In this document: positions 52,521 through 60,342 of the stretch, one piece after another
Layout: the number at the start of each line of letters is the position of its first letter
How positions within the stretch are numbered: the first letter of the stretch is position 1
Assembly: GCF_900100115.1 (NCBI RefSeq)
Contig: NZ_FNKL01000004.1
Location: forward strand, 496,001 to 560,000
Direction of reading: 5' to 3'
Origin: Chryseobacterium soldanellicola
GTDB lineage: Bacteria; Bacteroidota; Bacteroidia; Flavobacteriales; Weeksellaceae
DNA length: 64,000 nt
Notes under the pieces: generated by a model
What the model was told of the DNA's origin: nothing
Database searches by the model: none
Seen by the model: only the letters and a program-made list of their open reading frames with translations
Position numbers and translations under genes: made by a program

Positions 52521-53156
52521 ATGAAAAAACTATTACTAGCTGGTGCAGTTGCATTTTTCGGATTATCAAACGCTCAGATGACTAAAGGTGACTGGGTAAT
52601 CAGTGGGAACACAGGATTAGGCTTTAACAGCGTAGACAGTACAATCAAAGCTAACGGAGAGTCTGTAGACGGTCCTAAAGTAAGCACATTTTCTGTAACT
52701 CCGTCTGTGGGATATTTTGTAATCAACAAATTGGCTGTTGGGATCGATTTAGGTTTCACAAGCGCAACTACAAAATATGAAGGTTCTAAATCTACCATCA
52801 CAAGTTTCTCTGTAATGCCTACTGCTACTTATTATTTTGCTAATGACAGCAAATTTGTTCCTTTCCTGGGCGCAGGTATTGGTTATGCATCAAACAAGAG
52901 CAAAGGAGAAACTGAGTTTATGGGAATCTCTGGTTCTGACGAAATTACAACTGACGGCCTTGCCTGGAAAGTAAAAGGAGGAGTAACTTATATGGCGACT
53001 CAGTCTTTAGGGATCAACTTAGGCGTTTCTTACGACCAGTTTTCAAACAAAGAAACGTATAACAATGTAGATGTAAAAACTCACGTAAATACTTTCGGTG
53101 TAAACGTTGGTTTCTCTTACTTTATTAAAGCTAAGTCTCAAAAATCTGATAAATAA
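52521..53156 (+). CDS. Small outer-membrane beta-barrel protein 3
   Basis: 211 residues. Signal peptide MKKLLLAGAVAFFGLSNAQ, nearly identical to that of barrel 2, while the mature barrels share only the layout. Strands SVTPSVGYFVINKLAVGIDLGF, SFSVMPTATYYF, FVPFLGAGIGYAS, NTFGVNVGFSYFIKAK. Probably tandem duplication of the barrel 2 gene. Confidence 0.85.
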   Translation: MKKLLLAGAVAFFGLSNAQMTKGDWVISGNTGLGFNSVDSTIKANGESVDGPKVSTFSVTPSVGYFVINKLAVGIDLGFTSATTKYEGSKSTITSFSVMPTATYYFANDSKFVPFLGAGIGYASNKSKGETEFMGISGSDEITTDGLAWKVKGGVTYMATQSLGINLGVSYDQFSNKETYNNVDVKTHVNTFGVNVGFSYFIKAKSQKSDK

Positions 53157-53170
53157 TCGATGATTATAAA

Positions 53171-53202
53171 ACTTTGTCAAAGTCTTGAAACTTTGACAAA
53201 GT
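53171..53202. terminator. Perfect 13-bp hairpin
   Basis: 53171-53183 pairs with 53190-53202, followed at once by a second hairpin. Confidence 0.65.
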
Positions 53203-53203
53203 A

Positions 53204-53233
53204 AAAATCCGGCTCAATCGAGTCGGATTTTTA
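53204..53233. terminator. Second hairpin between barrel 3 and ffh
   Basis: 11-bp stem (53204-53214 with 53221-53231, one G-U pair) with A and T runs, so it works for both converging genes. Confidence 0.75.
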
Positions 53234-53259
53234 TATATTTTGAAATGTAATTTTTAAAA

Positions 53260-54618
53260 TTATTTTCCCATTCCGCCCATTCCCGGCATATTTGGCATTT
53301 TGCTCATCATCTGCATCATTTGCTTTCCTTGAGGTCCCTGCATCATCTTCATCATTTTGCCCATTTGGTCAAATTGCTTCATCAGTTGGTTTACATCTTC
53401 AATTTTTCTCCCTGCACCTTTTGCAATTCTTTGTTTTCTCTGAGTATTGATAATAGAAGGTCTTCTTCTTTCGTCAGGAGTCATAGAGTAGATGATCGCT
53501 TCGATATGCTTAAATGCATCATCGCTGATCTCAACATCTTTGATCGCTTTTCCAACACCCGGAATCATTCCCATCAAATCCTTCATGTTACCCATTTTTT
53601 TGATCTGATTGATTTGTTTTAAGAAATCATCAAAACCAAATTCGTTTTTAGCGATTTTTTTGTGAAGCTTTTTTGCTTCTTCTTCATCAAACTGCTCCTG
53701 AGCTCTTTCTACCAAAGAAACAACGTCTCCCATTCCCAGGATTCTGTCCGCCATTCTTTCCGGGTAGAAAATATCTAAAGCTTCCATTTTCTCACCTGTA
53801 GAAATGAATTTGATTGGTTTTTCAACAACCGAACGAATCGTTAAGGCAGCTCCACCTCGAGTATCACCGTCTAATTTTGTTAAAACAACGCCATCAAAAT
53901 TCAAAGCTTCGTTGAATGCTTTTGCCGTATTCACAGCATCCTGACCTGTCATTGAGTCAACAACGAACAAAGTTTCGCTAGGTTTAATGAAATAATGAAC
54001 CGATTTGATCTCGTTCATCATCTGCTCATCAATCGCCAAACGACCTGCGGTATCCACAATGACAACATCGTGACCGTTTTCTTTTGCGAATTTAATTCCG
54101 TTTTCAGCAATCGTTGAAGGATTTGTAGAACCTTCTTCCGTGAAAACAGGAACCCCGATCTGACCTCCTAAAACTTTTAGCTGGTCAATCGCAGCCGGAC
54201 GATAAACGTCACACGCCACCAAAAGAGGTTTTTTATTTTTTTTCGTTTTTAAAAAGTTAGCCAGTTTTCCGGAGAAAGTTGTTTTCCCCGAACCCTGAAG
54301 ACCTGCAATAAGAATCACAGACGGTTTTCCTGAAAGATTAATACCTTCCTGAGATCCTCCCATTAAGTCTACTAATTCATCATGAACAATTTTCGTCATC
54401 AACTGTCCCGGAGTAAGCGAAGTAAGAACGTTTGCTCCCAAAGCTTTATCCTGAACTCTCTTCGTAAGATCTTTAGCAACTTTATAATTAACATCGGCAT
54501 CCACCAATGCTCTACGGATCTCTTTTACGGTTTCCGCCACATTGATTTCCGTTATTTTTCCTCTTCCTGAAATATTATGAAGCGCTTTGTCTAATTTATC
54601 CTGTAAACTATTAAACAT
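53260..54618 (-). CDS. ffh: Signal recognition particle protein Ffh
   Basis: 452 residues. N domain (about 1-90), then G domain with GLQGSGKTTFSGKLA, DVYRPAAIDQLK, VDTAGRLAIDEQMM and TKLDGDTRGGAAL. The methionine-rich M domain (KMMKMMQGPQGKQMMQMMSKMPNMPGMGGMGK) binds signal sequences and 4.5S RNA. Delivers nascent membrane proteins to SecYEG. Promoter upstream at 54642-54670. Confidence 0.98.
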   Translation of the reverse strand: MFNSLQDKLDKALHNISGRGKITEINVAETVKEIRRALVDADVNYKVAKDLTKRVQDKALGANVLTSLTPGQLMTKIVHDELVDLMGGSQEGINLSGKPSVILIAGLQGSGKTTFSGKLANFLKTKKNKKPLLVACDVYRPAAIDQLKVLGGQIGVPVFTEEGSTNPSTIAENGIKFAKENGHDVVIVDTAGRLAIDEQMMNEIKSVHYFIKPSETLFVVDSMTGQDAVNTAKAFNEALNFDGVVLTKLDGDTRGGAALTIRSVVEKPIKFISTGEKMEALDIFYPERMADRILGMGDVVSLVERAQEQFDEEEAKKLHKKIAKNEFGFDDFLKQINQIKKMGNMKDLMGMIPGVGKAIKDVEISDDAFKHIEAIIYSMTPDERRRPSIINTQRKQRIAKGAGRKIEDVNQLMKQFDQMGKMMKMMQGPQGKQMMQMMSKMPNMPGMGGMGK

Positions 54619-54641
54619 ATGTATTGTAAATTATAGGTTTG

Positions 54642-54670
54642 CAAAAATAAGGAATTTTTAGCATATCCAA
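54642..54670 (-). promoter_or_regulatory. Promoter of ffh (TTG-N18-TATTTTTG)
   Basis: Minus-strand -7 TATTTTTG at 54642-54649 and -33 TTG at 54668-54670. Confidence 0.6.
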
Positions 54671-54748
54671 ACTGTTGAGACACGTAATATTATATATAAA
54701 GAATAAATGATAAAAATCAATTGGCACAATAATCCGATAGAAAATGTC

Positions 54749-54756
54749 TATTTTTG
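54749..54756 (+). promoter_or_regulatory. -7 promoter box (TATTTTTG) of the atp-leading gene
   Basis: 50 nt before the ATG at 54807; the nearest upstream TTG is 25 nt away, beyond the usual range. Confidence 0.4.
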
Positions 54757-54806
54757 CGATAAATTAAAATGAGCCTAATGATTGATAGGCGAAAATAAGT
54801 CGATAA

Positions 54807-55178
54807 ATGAAAGCTAATCCTAATATTCTTGTTACCATATTATTTTTTTTAACATTTATGATCCATTTCTCTTTATGGAAATTTGTTTTTCATTTAGATG
54901 AAATCATTATTATTAAATTTTATTTATTCTTAAGCGTAATGTTTATGATGATGATCACGCTGATCATTTTAATTAATAAAGTGGTCCCAGAATTTTTAGG
55001 GCTTTCTGTGATCGGTTTGATCCTTTTAAAATTTGGTTTGATGTATTTAATAAGAAAAAAATTAAACTTTGAAGTCATTCCGGGTTATAAATTTCACTTT
55101 ATCATCCCTTATTTTGTCCTGACAACGCTCCTTACGTACTATGCGATTAAGCTAATTAATCATGACAAAAAACAGTAA
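54807..55178 (+). CDS. Small membrane protein preceding the ATP synthase genes (DUF6168-like)
   Basis: 123 residues with four hydrophobic segments (ILVTILFFLTFMIHFSLW, FYLFLSVMFMMMITLIILI, LGLSVIGLILLKFGLMYLI, FIIPYFVLTTLLTYYAIKLI). Occupies the place of AtpI/AtpZ-type genes in front of atpB; I recall DUF6168 proteins here in Flavobacteriia. May assist ATP-synthase assembly or ion supply. A promoter lies between it and atpB, so its expression can be separate. Confidence 0.6.
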   Translation: MKANPNILVTILFFLTFMIHFSLWKFVFHLDEIIIIKFYLFLSVMFMMMITLIILINKVVPEFLGLSVIGLILLKFGLMYLIRKKLNFEVIPGYKFHFIIPYFVLTTLLTYYAIKLINHDKKQ

Positions 55179-55187
55179 AATTATTTA

Positions 55188-55216
55188 TTGAAACTAGAAA
55201 AAATATTATATTTTTG
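55188..55216 (+). promoter_or_regulatory. Promoter of atpB (TTG-N18-TATTTTTG)
   Basis: -33 TTG at 55188-55190, -7 TATTTTTG at 55209-55216; ATG at 55238. Shows that the upstream TTG frame from 55214 is not the start. Confidence 0.6.
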
Positions 55217-55237
55217 CACAACGAAAAAAACCTATCA

Positions 55238-56335
55238 ATGTTTAAGAAATTCGCAGTTTTATTCTACAGTATTTTTGTATTAAACCTAGTGTCTGCACAG
55301 CACGGTGAGGCTACTGCTGAGGGAGTTCCAGCTACTGAGCTTTCAGAAAAAGACAAAGTAAGTAAAGAAAACAAAGAGTTCATCGATCATCACTTGTTGG
55401 ATGCTCACGATTTTACATTAATGGTTGACAAAGAAGGGCACCACATCGGTTTCCCTCTTCCTGTTATTTTTTATGATAACGGTTTTCACTCTTTTATGAG
55501 TAGCAAAGAAGGGTTTATGCACGGAGAGCCAACTGAGGTTGACGGATCTTTCTACAAATTACACCACGAAAAAATTTATAAAACTGACGCGACAGGAGCT
55601 TTGGCAGAAGATAAAGAAGGTCACGTAACTTCAGAGAAAGTTTTAGACTTATCAATTACGAAGAGTGTGCTTATTCTTATTTTAGTTTCAATCTTCATGT
55701 TGGTGTTGTTCACAGGAATGGCTAAATCTTACAAAAAATCTCAGGTTCCTACAGGTGCTACCAAATTTTTAGAGCCTTTGGTGATTTTCGTGAGAGACGA
55801 GATTGCTATCCCGAACATCGGACATAAATATAAGAGATTCATCGGTTATTTATTAACGGTATTTTTCTTTATCTTATTTTTAAACGTATTAGGATTAATG
55901 CCTTTCGGTATCAATGTTACAGGTAATATTACCATGACATTCTTCTTGGCTATCCTTACTTATTTAATTACTACATTTTCTGCAAATAAAGATTATTGGA
56001 AGCACATCTTTTGGATGCCGGGAGTACCTGTGCCAATGAAATTGATCATGTTGCCAATCGAATTGTTAGGAACGATCACTAAGCCTTTTGCATTGATGAT
56101 CCGTCTTTTTGCAAACATGACGGCAGGGCACATCGTAGTAATGAGCTTGATCGGATTAATTTATGTATTTAAGAATTTTGCAGCAGGAGTTGCATTCCCG
56201 TTCTTGACATTGGTTATTTATTTATTGGAAGTATTGGTTGCGTTCTTACAGGCTTATATCTTTACAATGTTATCTGCATTGTTCATCGGAATGGCTGTAC
56301 AGGAGCATGAGCACGAACACCACGCTGCTCACTAA
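55238..56335 (+). CDS. atpB: ATP synthase F0 subunit a
   Basis: 365 residues from the ATG at 55238. Starts with a signal-like segment MFKKFAVLFYSIFVLNLVSAQHG and a long periplasmic region (about 25-140: charged, His-rich), then the membrane body. Helices around the conserved arginine: MIRLFANMTAGHIVVMSLIG (R of the proton half-channels) and FLQAYIFTMLSALFIGMAVQEHEHEHHAAH. The extra N-terminus is usual for Bacteroidetes AtpB. Confidence 0.95.
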   Translation: MFKKFAVLFYSIFVLNLVSAQHGEATAEGVPATELSEKDKVSKENKEFIDHHLLDAHDFTLMVDKEGHHIGFPLPVIFYDNGFHSFMSSKEGFMHGEPTEVDGSFYKLHHEKIYKTDATGALAEDKEGHVTSEKVLDLSITKSVLILILVSIFMLVLFTGMAKSYKKSQVPTGATKFLEPLVIFVRDEIAIPNIGHKYKRFIGYLLTVFFFILFLNVLGLMPFGINVTGNITMTFFLAILTYLITTFSANKDYWKHIFWMPGVPVPMKLIMLPIELLGTITKPFALMIRLFANMTAGHIVVMSLIGLIYVFKNFAAGVAFPFLTLVIYLLEVLVAFLQAYIFTMLSALFIGMAVQEHEHEHHAAH

Positions 56336-56377
56336 GTGAAAATTATAAACAGAAACAAATTTTTAAAATTATATATT

Positions 56378-56572
56378 ATGGAAATCCCTAAAATTGTAGG
56401 TGCTGGTATCGTAGTACTAGGTGTAGGTATCGGTCTTGGTAAAATCGGAGCTGCTGCTCTTGAAGCTATCGCTAGACAACCTGAGCAATCTGGAAAGATC
56501 CAAACAGCTATGCTTATCGCTGCTGCACTTGTTGAAGGTGTTGCGTTTGCTGCTCTATTCGCGGTAAACTAA
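56378..56572 (+). CDS. atpE: ATP synthase F0 subunit c
   Basis: 64 residues from the ATG at 56378; the preceding in-frame GTG stretch is upstream leader. Two helices with the loop ARQPEQ; the proton-binding carboxylate is E53 in AALVEGVAFAALFAVN. c-ring rotor subunit. The intergenic hairpin before atpF (56582-56618) may affect its expression. Confidence 0.95.
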   Translation: MEIPKIVGAGIVVLGVGIGLGKIGAAALEAIARQPEQSGKIQTAMLIAAALVEGVAFAALFAVN

Positions 56573-56581
56573 TTAAAGTTA

Positions 56582-56618
56582 AACCATTACCCGTAACGGT
56601 TGGTTGCAGGTAATGGTT
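56582..56618 (+). other. Hairpin between atpE and atpF
   Basis: 10-bp stem (56582-56591 with 56609-56618), 17-nt loop, no T tract; an RNA-processing or stabilising element is a possible role. Confidence 0.5.
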
Positions 56619-56658
56619 ATTTAAGAAAAAAAGTAATAATTATTTATACATTTATATA

Positions 56659-57156
56659 ATGGAATTAATTCATCAGTTTTCATCAGGATTATTTATTATC
56701 CAGTCTGTTATTTTTCTAGCACTATTATTTTTGTTAGGTAAATTTGCTTGGAAACCTATTTTAAAATCTATTAATGATAGAGAAACTTCTATTGTTGACG
56801 CTCTTAATCAGGCTACATTGGCTAGAAAAGAGATGGAAACTTTAAAAGAGGATAACGAAAGAATCATTCGTGAAGCTAAAGTCGAAAGAGATGCTATTCT
56901 TAAAGAAGCCAGAGAAATTAAAGATAGAATCGTAGGTGAGGCTAAAGATGCTGCTAAAACTGAAGGAGATAAATTAATCGAAGCTGCTAAGCAGACCATC
57001 AATGCTGAGAAAAATGCTGCAATGGCAGACATCAAATCTCAAATTGGTACTTTATCTGTAAACATCGCTGAATCTATCCTGAAGCAAAAACTTGATAACA
57101 GTGAGGCTCAGAACGAATTGGTTCAGAATTATTTAAACAAATCTAATCTTAACTAA
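56659..57156 (+). CDS. atpF: ATP synthase F0 subunit b
   Basis: 165 residues. One N-terminal membrane helix (FSSGLFIIQSVIFLALLFLLGKFAW) and a long charged coiled coil (about 35-150) forming the peripheral stalk. Two nt separate it from atpH. Confidence 0.95.
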   Translation: MELIHQFSSGLFIIQSVIFLALLFLLGKFAWKPILKSINDRETSIVDALNQATLARKEMETLKEDNERIIREAKVERDAILKEAREIKDRIVGEAKDAAKTEGDKLIEAAKQTINAEKNAAMADIKSQIGTLSVNIAESILKQKLDNSEAQNELVQNYLNKSNLN

Positions 57157-57158
57157 GA

Positions 57159-57698
57159 ATGCTTACATCTAAAGTAGCTAAAAGATACGCACAGGGTTTG
57201 CTTGATTTCACAAATGAAACAGGTCAGACGGCTACTGTATTTTCTGAAATGAAAGATGTTACGAAACTGATGTCTCAATCTCCGGATCTGAACAAATTTT
57301 TCATGACCCCTTACATTGACGCAAAAAAGAAAATAGAAGTAGCAAAAGAGATTTTCAAAAGCTTATCGGTTTCTTCCCAAAATATGATTACACTGGTGAT
57401 CAGACAAGGTCGTGAAAGCCAATTGAAAAATATAGCTCAGGAATTCATCAATAAAGTTGAAGATATCAACGGAGTACAGAGAGTAACGCTTACAACGGCA
57501 ACTGAGATTTCAAAAGAAAATATCGATCAGATTTTAAAATCTACAAATTTGGTAAAAGCAGACTCAAACTTTGATCTGAAAGTAAATGTAAATCCAGGTA
57601 TTCTTGGAGGATATATTTTAAGAGTGGGAGATCAGCTGGTAGATGCATCGGTGAAAGCTAAGCTTAATCAAATTAAAAAAGATTTTCAATTAAATTAA
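57159..57698 (+). CDS. atpH: ATP synthase F1 subunit delta
   Basis: 179 residues, OSCP/delta. VAKRYAQGLLDFTNETG start, then the helical N-domain and the C-terminal strand pair in LKVNVNPGILGGYILRVGDQLVDASVKAKL. Joins the peripheral stalk to F1. 18 nt before atpA. Confidence 0.95.
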   Translation: MLTSKVAKRYAQGLLDFTNETGQTATVFSEMKDVTKLMSQSPDLNKFFMTPYIDAKKKIEVAKEIFKSLSVSSQNMITLVIRQGRESQLKNIAQEFINKVEDINGVQRVTLTTATEISKENIDQILKSTNLVKADSNFDLKVNVNPGILGGYILRVGDQLVDASVKAKLNQIKKDFQLN

Positions 57699-57716
57699 AG
57701 AAAAAACAACCATACA

Positions 57717-59294
57717 ATGGCAGAAATAAATCCGGCAGAAGTATCTGCGATCTTAAAACAGCAATTGGCCAACTTCGATACTCAATCAAACGTTGAGGAA
57801 GTAGGTACAGTTTTAACCATCGGTGATGGAATTGCTCGTGTATACGGGTTAGAAAACGTACAATACGGAGAGTTGGTGAAATTTTCTAGTGATGTAGAAG
57901 GTATTGTACTTAACCTTGAAGAAGACAACGTGGGTGTTGCGCTACTTGGGGAAAGTAAATTAGTAAGAGAAGGAGATACCGTAAGAAGAACGAACAGAAT
58001 CTCTTCTATCAAAGTAGGAGAAGGTATGTTAGGTAGAGTAGTTGATACTCTTGGTAACCCTATCGATGGTAAAGGTCCTATTAGTGGGGATTTATACGAA
58101 ATGCCATTGGAAAGAAAAGCGCCTGGAGTTATCTTCAGACAACCCGTAACTGAGCCTTTACAGACAGGTATCGTTGCGATTGACTCTATGATCCCTGTAG
58201 GAAGAGGTCAGAGAGAGCTTATCATTGGTGACAGACAGACGGGTAAAACTACTGTTGCGATCGATACGATCATCAACCAAAAAGAATTTTTTGATGCAGG
58301 AAATCCTGTATATTGTATATATGTTGCAATCGGACAAAAAGCGTCTACTGTAGCACAAATCGTTAAAACGCTTTCTGATAAAGGAGCTTTAGCATATACT
58401 GTAATCGTTGCGGCTAACGCATCAGATCCGGTTCCTATGCAGGTGTATTCTGCAATGGCAGGAGCATCTATCGGTGAGTTCTTCAGAGACACTGGTAGAC
58501 CGGCATTGATCGTTTATGATGATTTATCTAAACAGGCAGTTGCTTACCGTGAGCTTTCTCTACTATTGAGAAGACCACCGGGACGTGAGGCTTATCCTGG
58601 AGACGTTTTCTATCTTCACTCAAGATTATTGGAAAGAGCTGCAAAAGTAATCGCTGATGATAAAATTGCTAGCCAGATGAACGATTTACCTGAGTCTTTA
58701 AGACCAATCGTAAAAGGTGGTGGTTCATTAACTGCACTTCCGATCATCGAAACTCAGGCGGGTGACGTTTCTGCATATATCCCGACTAACGTAATCTCTA
58801 TTACTGACGGACAGATTTTCTTGGAGTCTGATCTATTCAACTCAGGGGTACGTCCGGCGATCAACGTGGGTATCTCTGTATCTCGTGTTGGAGGTAATGC
58901 TCAGATCAAATCAATGAAAAAAGTTTCTGGTACACTTAAATTAGACCAGGCTCAATATAAAGAATTAGAAGCGTTTGCGAAATTCGGTTCTGACCTTGAT
59001 GCTTCTACTTTAGCAGTTATCTCTAAAGGAGAAAGAAACGTTGAGATCCTTAAGCAGCCGGTAAACTCTCCGCTTCCTGTAGACAGCCAGGTGGCAATGA
59101 TCTACGCTGGAACAGAGAACTTATTAAGAAACGTTCCTATCAGAAAAGTAAAAGAATTCCAAATCGAATATATCGAGTTCTTAAGATCTAAGCACCCTGA
59201 TACAATGGCTGCTATTAAAGCTGGGAAAATCGATGATTCAATCACAGGTGTTCTTAAGCAGGCGGCTAACGATTTAGCTTCTAAATATAACTAA
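57717..59294 (+). CDS. atpA: ATP synthase F1 subunit alpha
   Basis: 525 residues. Walker A GDRQTGKT (about 169-176), ATLA-like LIVYDDLSKQAVAYRELSLLLRRPPGREAYPGDVFYLHSRLLERAAK, ISVSRVGGNAQIKSM signature. Non-catalytic nucleotide sites of the F1 hexamer. Followed by a heptad-repeat gap and atpG. Confidence 0.98.
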   Translation: MAEINPAEVSAILKQQLANFDTQSNVEEVGTVLTIGDGIARVYGLENVQYGELVKFSSDVEGIVLNLEEDNVGVALLGESKLVREGDTVRRTNRISSIKVGEGMLGRVVDTLGNPIDGKGPISGDLYEMPLERKAPGVIFRQPVTEPLQTGIVAIDSMIPVGRGQRELIIGDRQTGKTTVAIDTIINQKEFFDAGNPVYCIYVAIGQKASTVAQIVKTLSDKGALAYTVIVAANASDPVPMQVYSAMAGASIGEFFRDTGRPALIVYDDLSKQAVAYRELSLLLRRPPGREAYPGDVFYLHSRLLERAAKVIADDKIASQMNDLPESLRPIVKGGGSLTALPIIETQAGDVSAYIPTNVISITDGQIFLESDLFNSGVRPAINVGISVSRVGGNAQIKSMKKVSGTLKLDQAQYKELEAFAKFGSDLDASTLAVISKGERNVEILKQPVNSPLPVDSQVAMIYAGTENLLRNVPIRKVKEFQIEYIEFLRSKHPDTMAAIKAGKIDDSITGVLKQAANDLASKYN

Positions 59295-59298
59295 AAAA

Positions 59299-59361
59299 TT
59301 CAATGTTTAAGGTTTGAAATTCAATGTTTTAGACCTTAAACTTTAGACCTTAAACCTTGAA
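59299..59361. repeat. Phase-locked heptad array, 9 units, in the atpA-atpG gap
   Basis: Nine or more 7-bp units in continuous phase, including TTCAATG twice and CCTTAAA twice (ten if 59362-59368 is counted). Fills nearly all of the 75-nt gap up to the atpG ATG at 59370. 59305-59313 can pair with 59333-59341. Confidence 0.8.
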
Positions 59362-59369
59362 CCAAAATA

Positions 59370-60239
59370 ATGGCAAACTTAAAAGAAATACGAGGCAGAA
59401 TCAGTTCAATTTCATCTACGATGCAAATTACACGTGCTATGAAAATGGTTTCCGCTGCGAAACTTAAAAAAGCACAGGATGCAATCGTAATGTTAAGACC
59501 TTATTCTGAAAAACTACAGGAGATCATCCAGAATGTAAATTCTAGCTCAGATCCTGATCAGGTTTCTATTTATGCTCAAAAAAGAGAGGTTAAAAGAGTA
59601 CTTTTCATCACTGTTACATCAAACAGAGGTTTGGCAGGTGCATTCAACTCTAATGTTGTAAAAGAATTAAACATTCAGTTTCAGAATAATGCTCAATATG
59701 AGGTTGAAGTTCTTTCAATCGGTAAAAAAGCTTATGATGCTGTAAGAAAAACTCGTACAGTATATTCAAATGAAAGTGCCGTTTTTGATAATCTGAATTT
59801 TGATACAGTTGCTAATGTTACTGAAGCGGTAATGAGCAGTTTCAGAGAAGGTAAATTTGACGAAGTATATGTTATTTACAACAAATTCGTTAATGCTGCC
59901 ACTCAAGAAGTGACTACAGAAAAACTTCTTCCGATCACAATGGCAGAAGCAGATGCTGCAGAACCTCAGGTAGAAACAGATTATATTTTTGAGCCAAACA
60001 GAGCTGAGATCTTAGATAATTTGATTCCAAAATCTATTAAAACTCAGGTTTTCAAAGCTGTTTTAGACTCTGTAGCGTCTGAGCACGGTGCGAGAATGAC
60101 AGCAATGCACAAAGCAACTGACAACGCACAGGAGCTTAAAAATGATTTGGTGATTTTCTACAACAAAGCAAGACAGGCTGCAATTACAAACGAGATCTTA
60201 GAGATCGTTTCAGGAGCAGAAGCCTTGAAAAATTCGTAA
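59370..60239 (+). CDS. atpG: ATP synthase F1 subunit gamma
   Basis: 289 residues. N-terminal helix ANLKEIRGRISSISSTMQITRAMKMVSAAKLKKAQ and C-terminal helix ASEHGARMTAMHKATDNAQEL form the rotating shaft; TSNRGLAGAFNSN in the Rossmann part. Last gene of the operon; atpD and atpC are not here, as in many Bacteroidetes. Terminator at 60262-60290. Confidence 0.97.
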   Translation: MANLKEIRGRISSISSTMQITRAMKMVSAAKLKKAQDAIVMLRPYSEKLQEIIQNVNSSSDPDQVSIYAQKREVKRVLFITVTSNRGLAGAFNSNVVKELNIQFQNNAQYEVEVLSIGKKAYDAVRKTRTVYSNESAVFDNLNFDTVANVTEAVMSSFREGKFDEVYVIYNKFVNAATQEVTTEKLLPITMAEADAAEPQVETDYIFEPNRAEILDNLIPKSIKTQVFKAVLDSVASEHGARMTAMHKATDNAQELKNDLVIFYNKARQAAITNEILEIVSGAEALKNS

Positions 60240-60261
60240 AGAATTATTTTAACATAATATT

Positions 60262-60290
60262 AAAGCATCGATATTCTCGGTGCTTTTTTT
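60262..60290 (+). terminator. Terminator of the atp operon
   Basis: 10-bp stem (60262-60271 with 60277-60286, one G-U pair) then T residues. Confidence 0.8.
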
Positions 60291-60307
60291 GTTATTTTTA
60301 TTTTGTA

Positions 60308-60315
60308 TATCTTTG
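60308..60315 (+). promoter_or_regulatory. -7 promoter box (TATCTTTG)
   Basis: 28 nt before the CBS/CorC gene; a TTG lies 16 nt upstream, just short of the normal spacing. Confidence 0.45.
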
Positions 60316-60342
60316 TAATAATAAATTTTATATAATTTCTAA

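Noticed and set aside
53171..53233. Small RNA gene from the two hairpins
   Set aside because: Position between converging stops and T tracts explain them as terminators.
55214..55237. N-terminal extension of AtpB from a TTG
   Set aside because: The TTG is within the TATTTTTG promoter box.
56336..56377. N-terminal extension of AtpE from a GTG
   Set aside because: Subunit c starts MEIPK; the extra 14 codons are basic leader with no family match.
55238..60239. ATP synthase operon damaged because atpD and atpC are absent
   Set aside because: Split atp operons with atpDC apart are normal in many Bacteroidetes.
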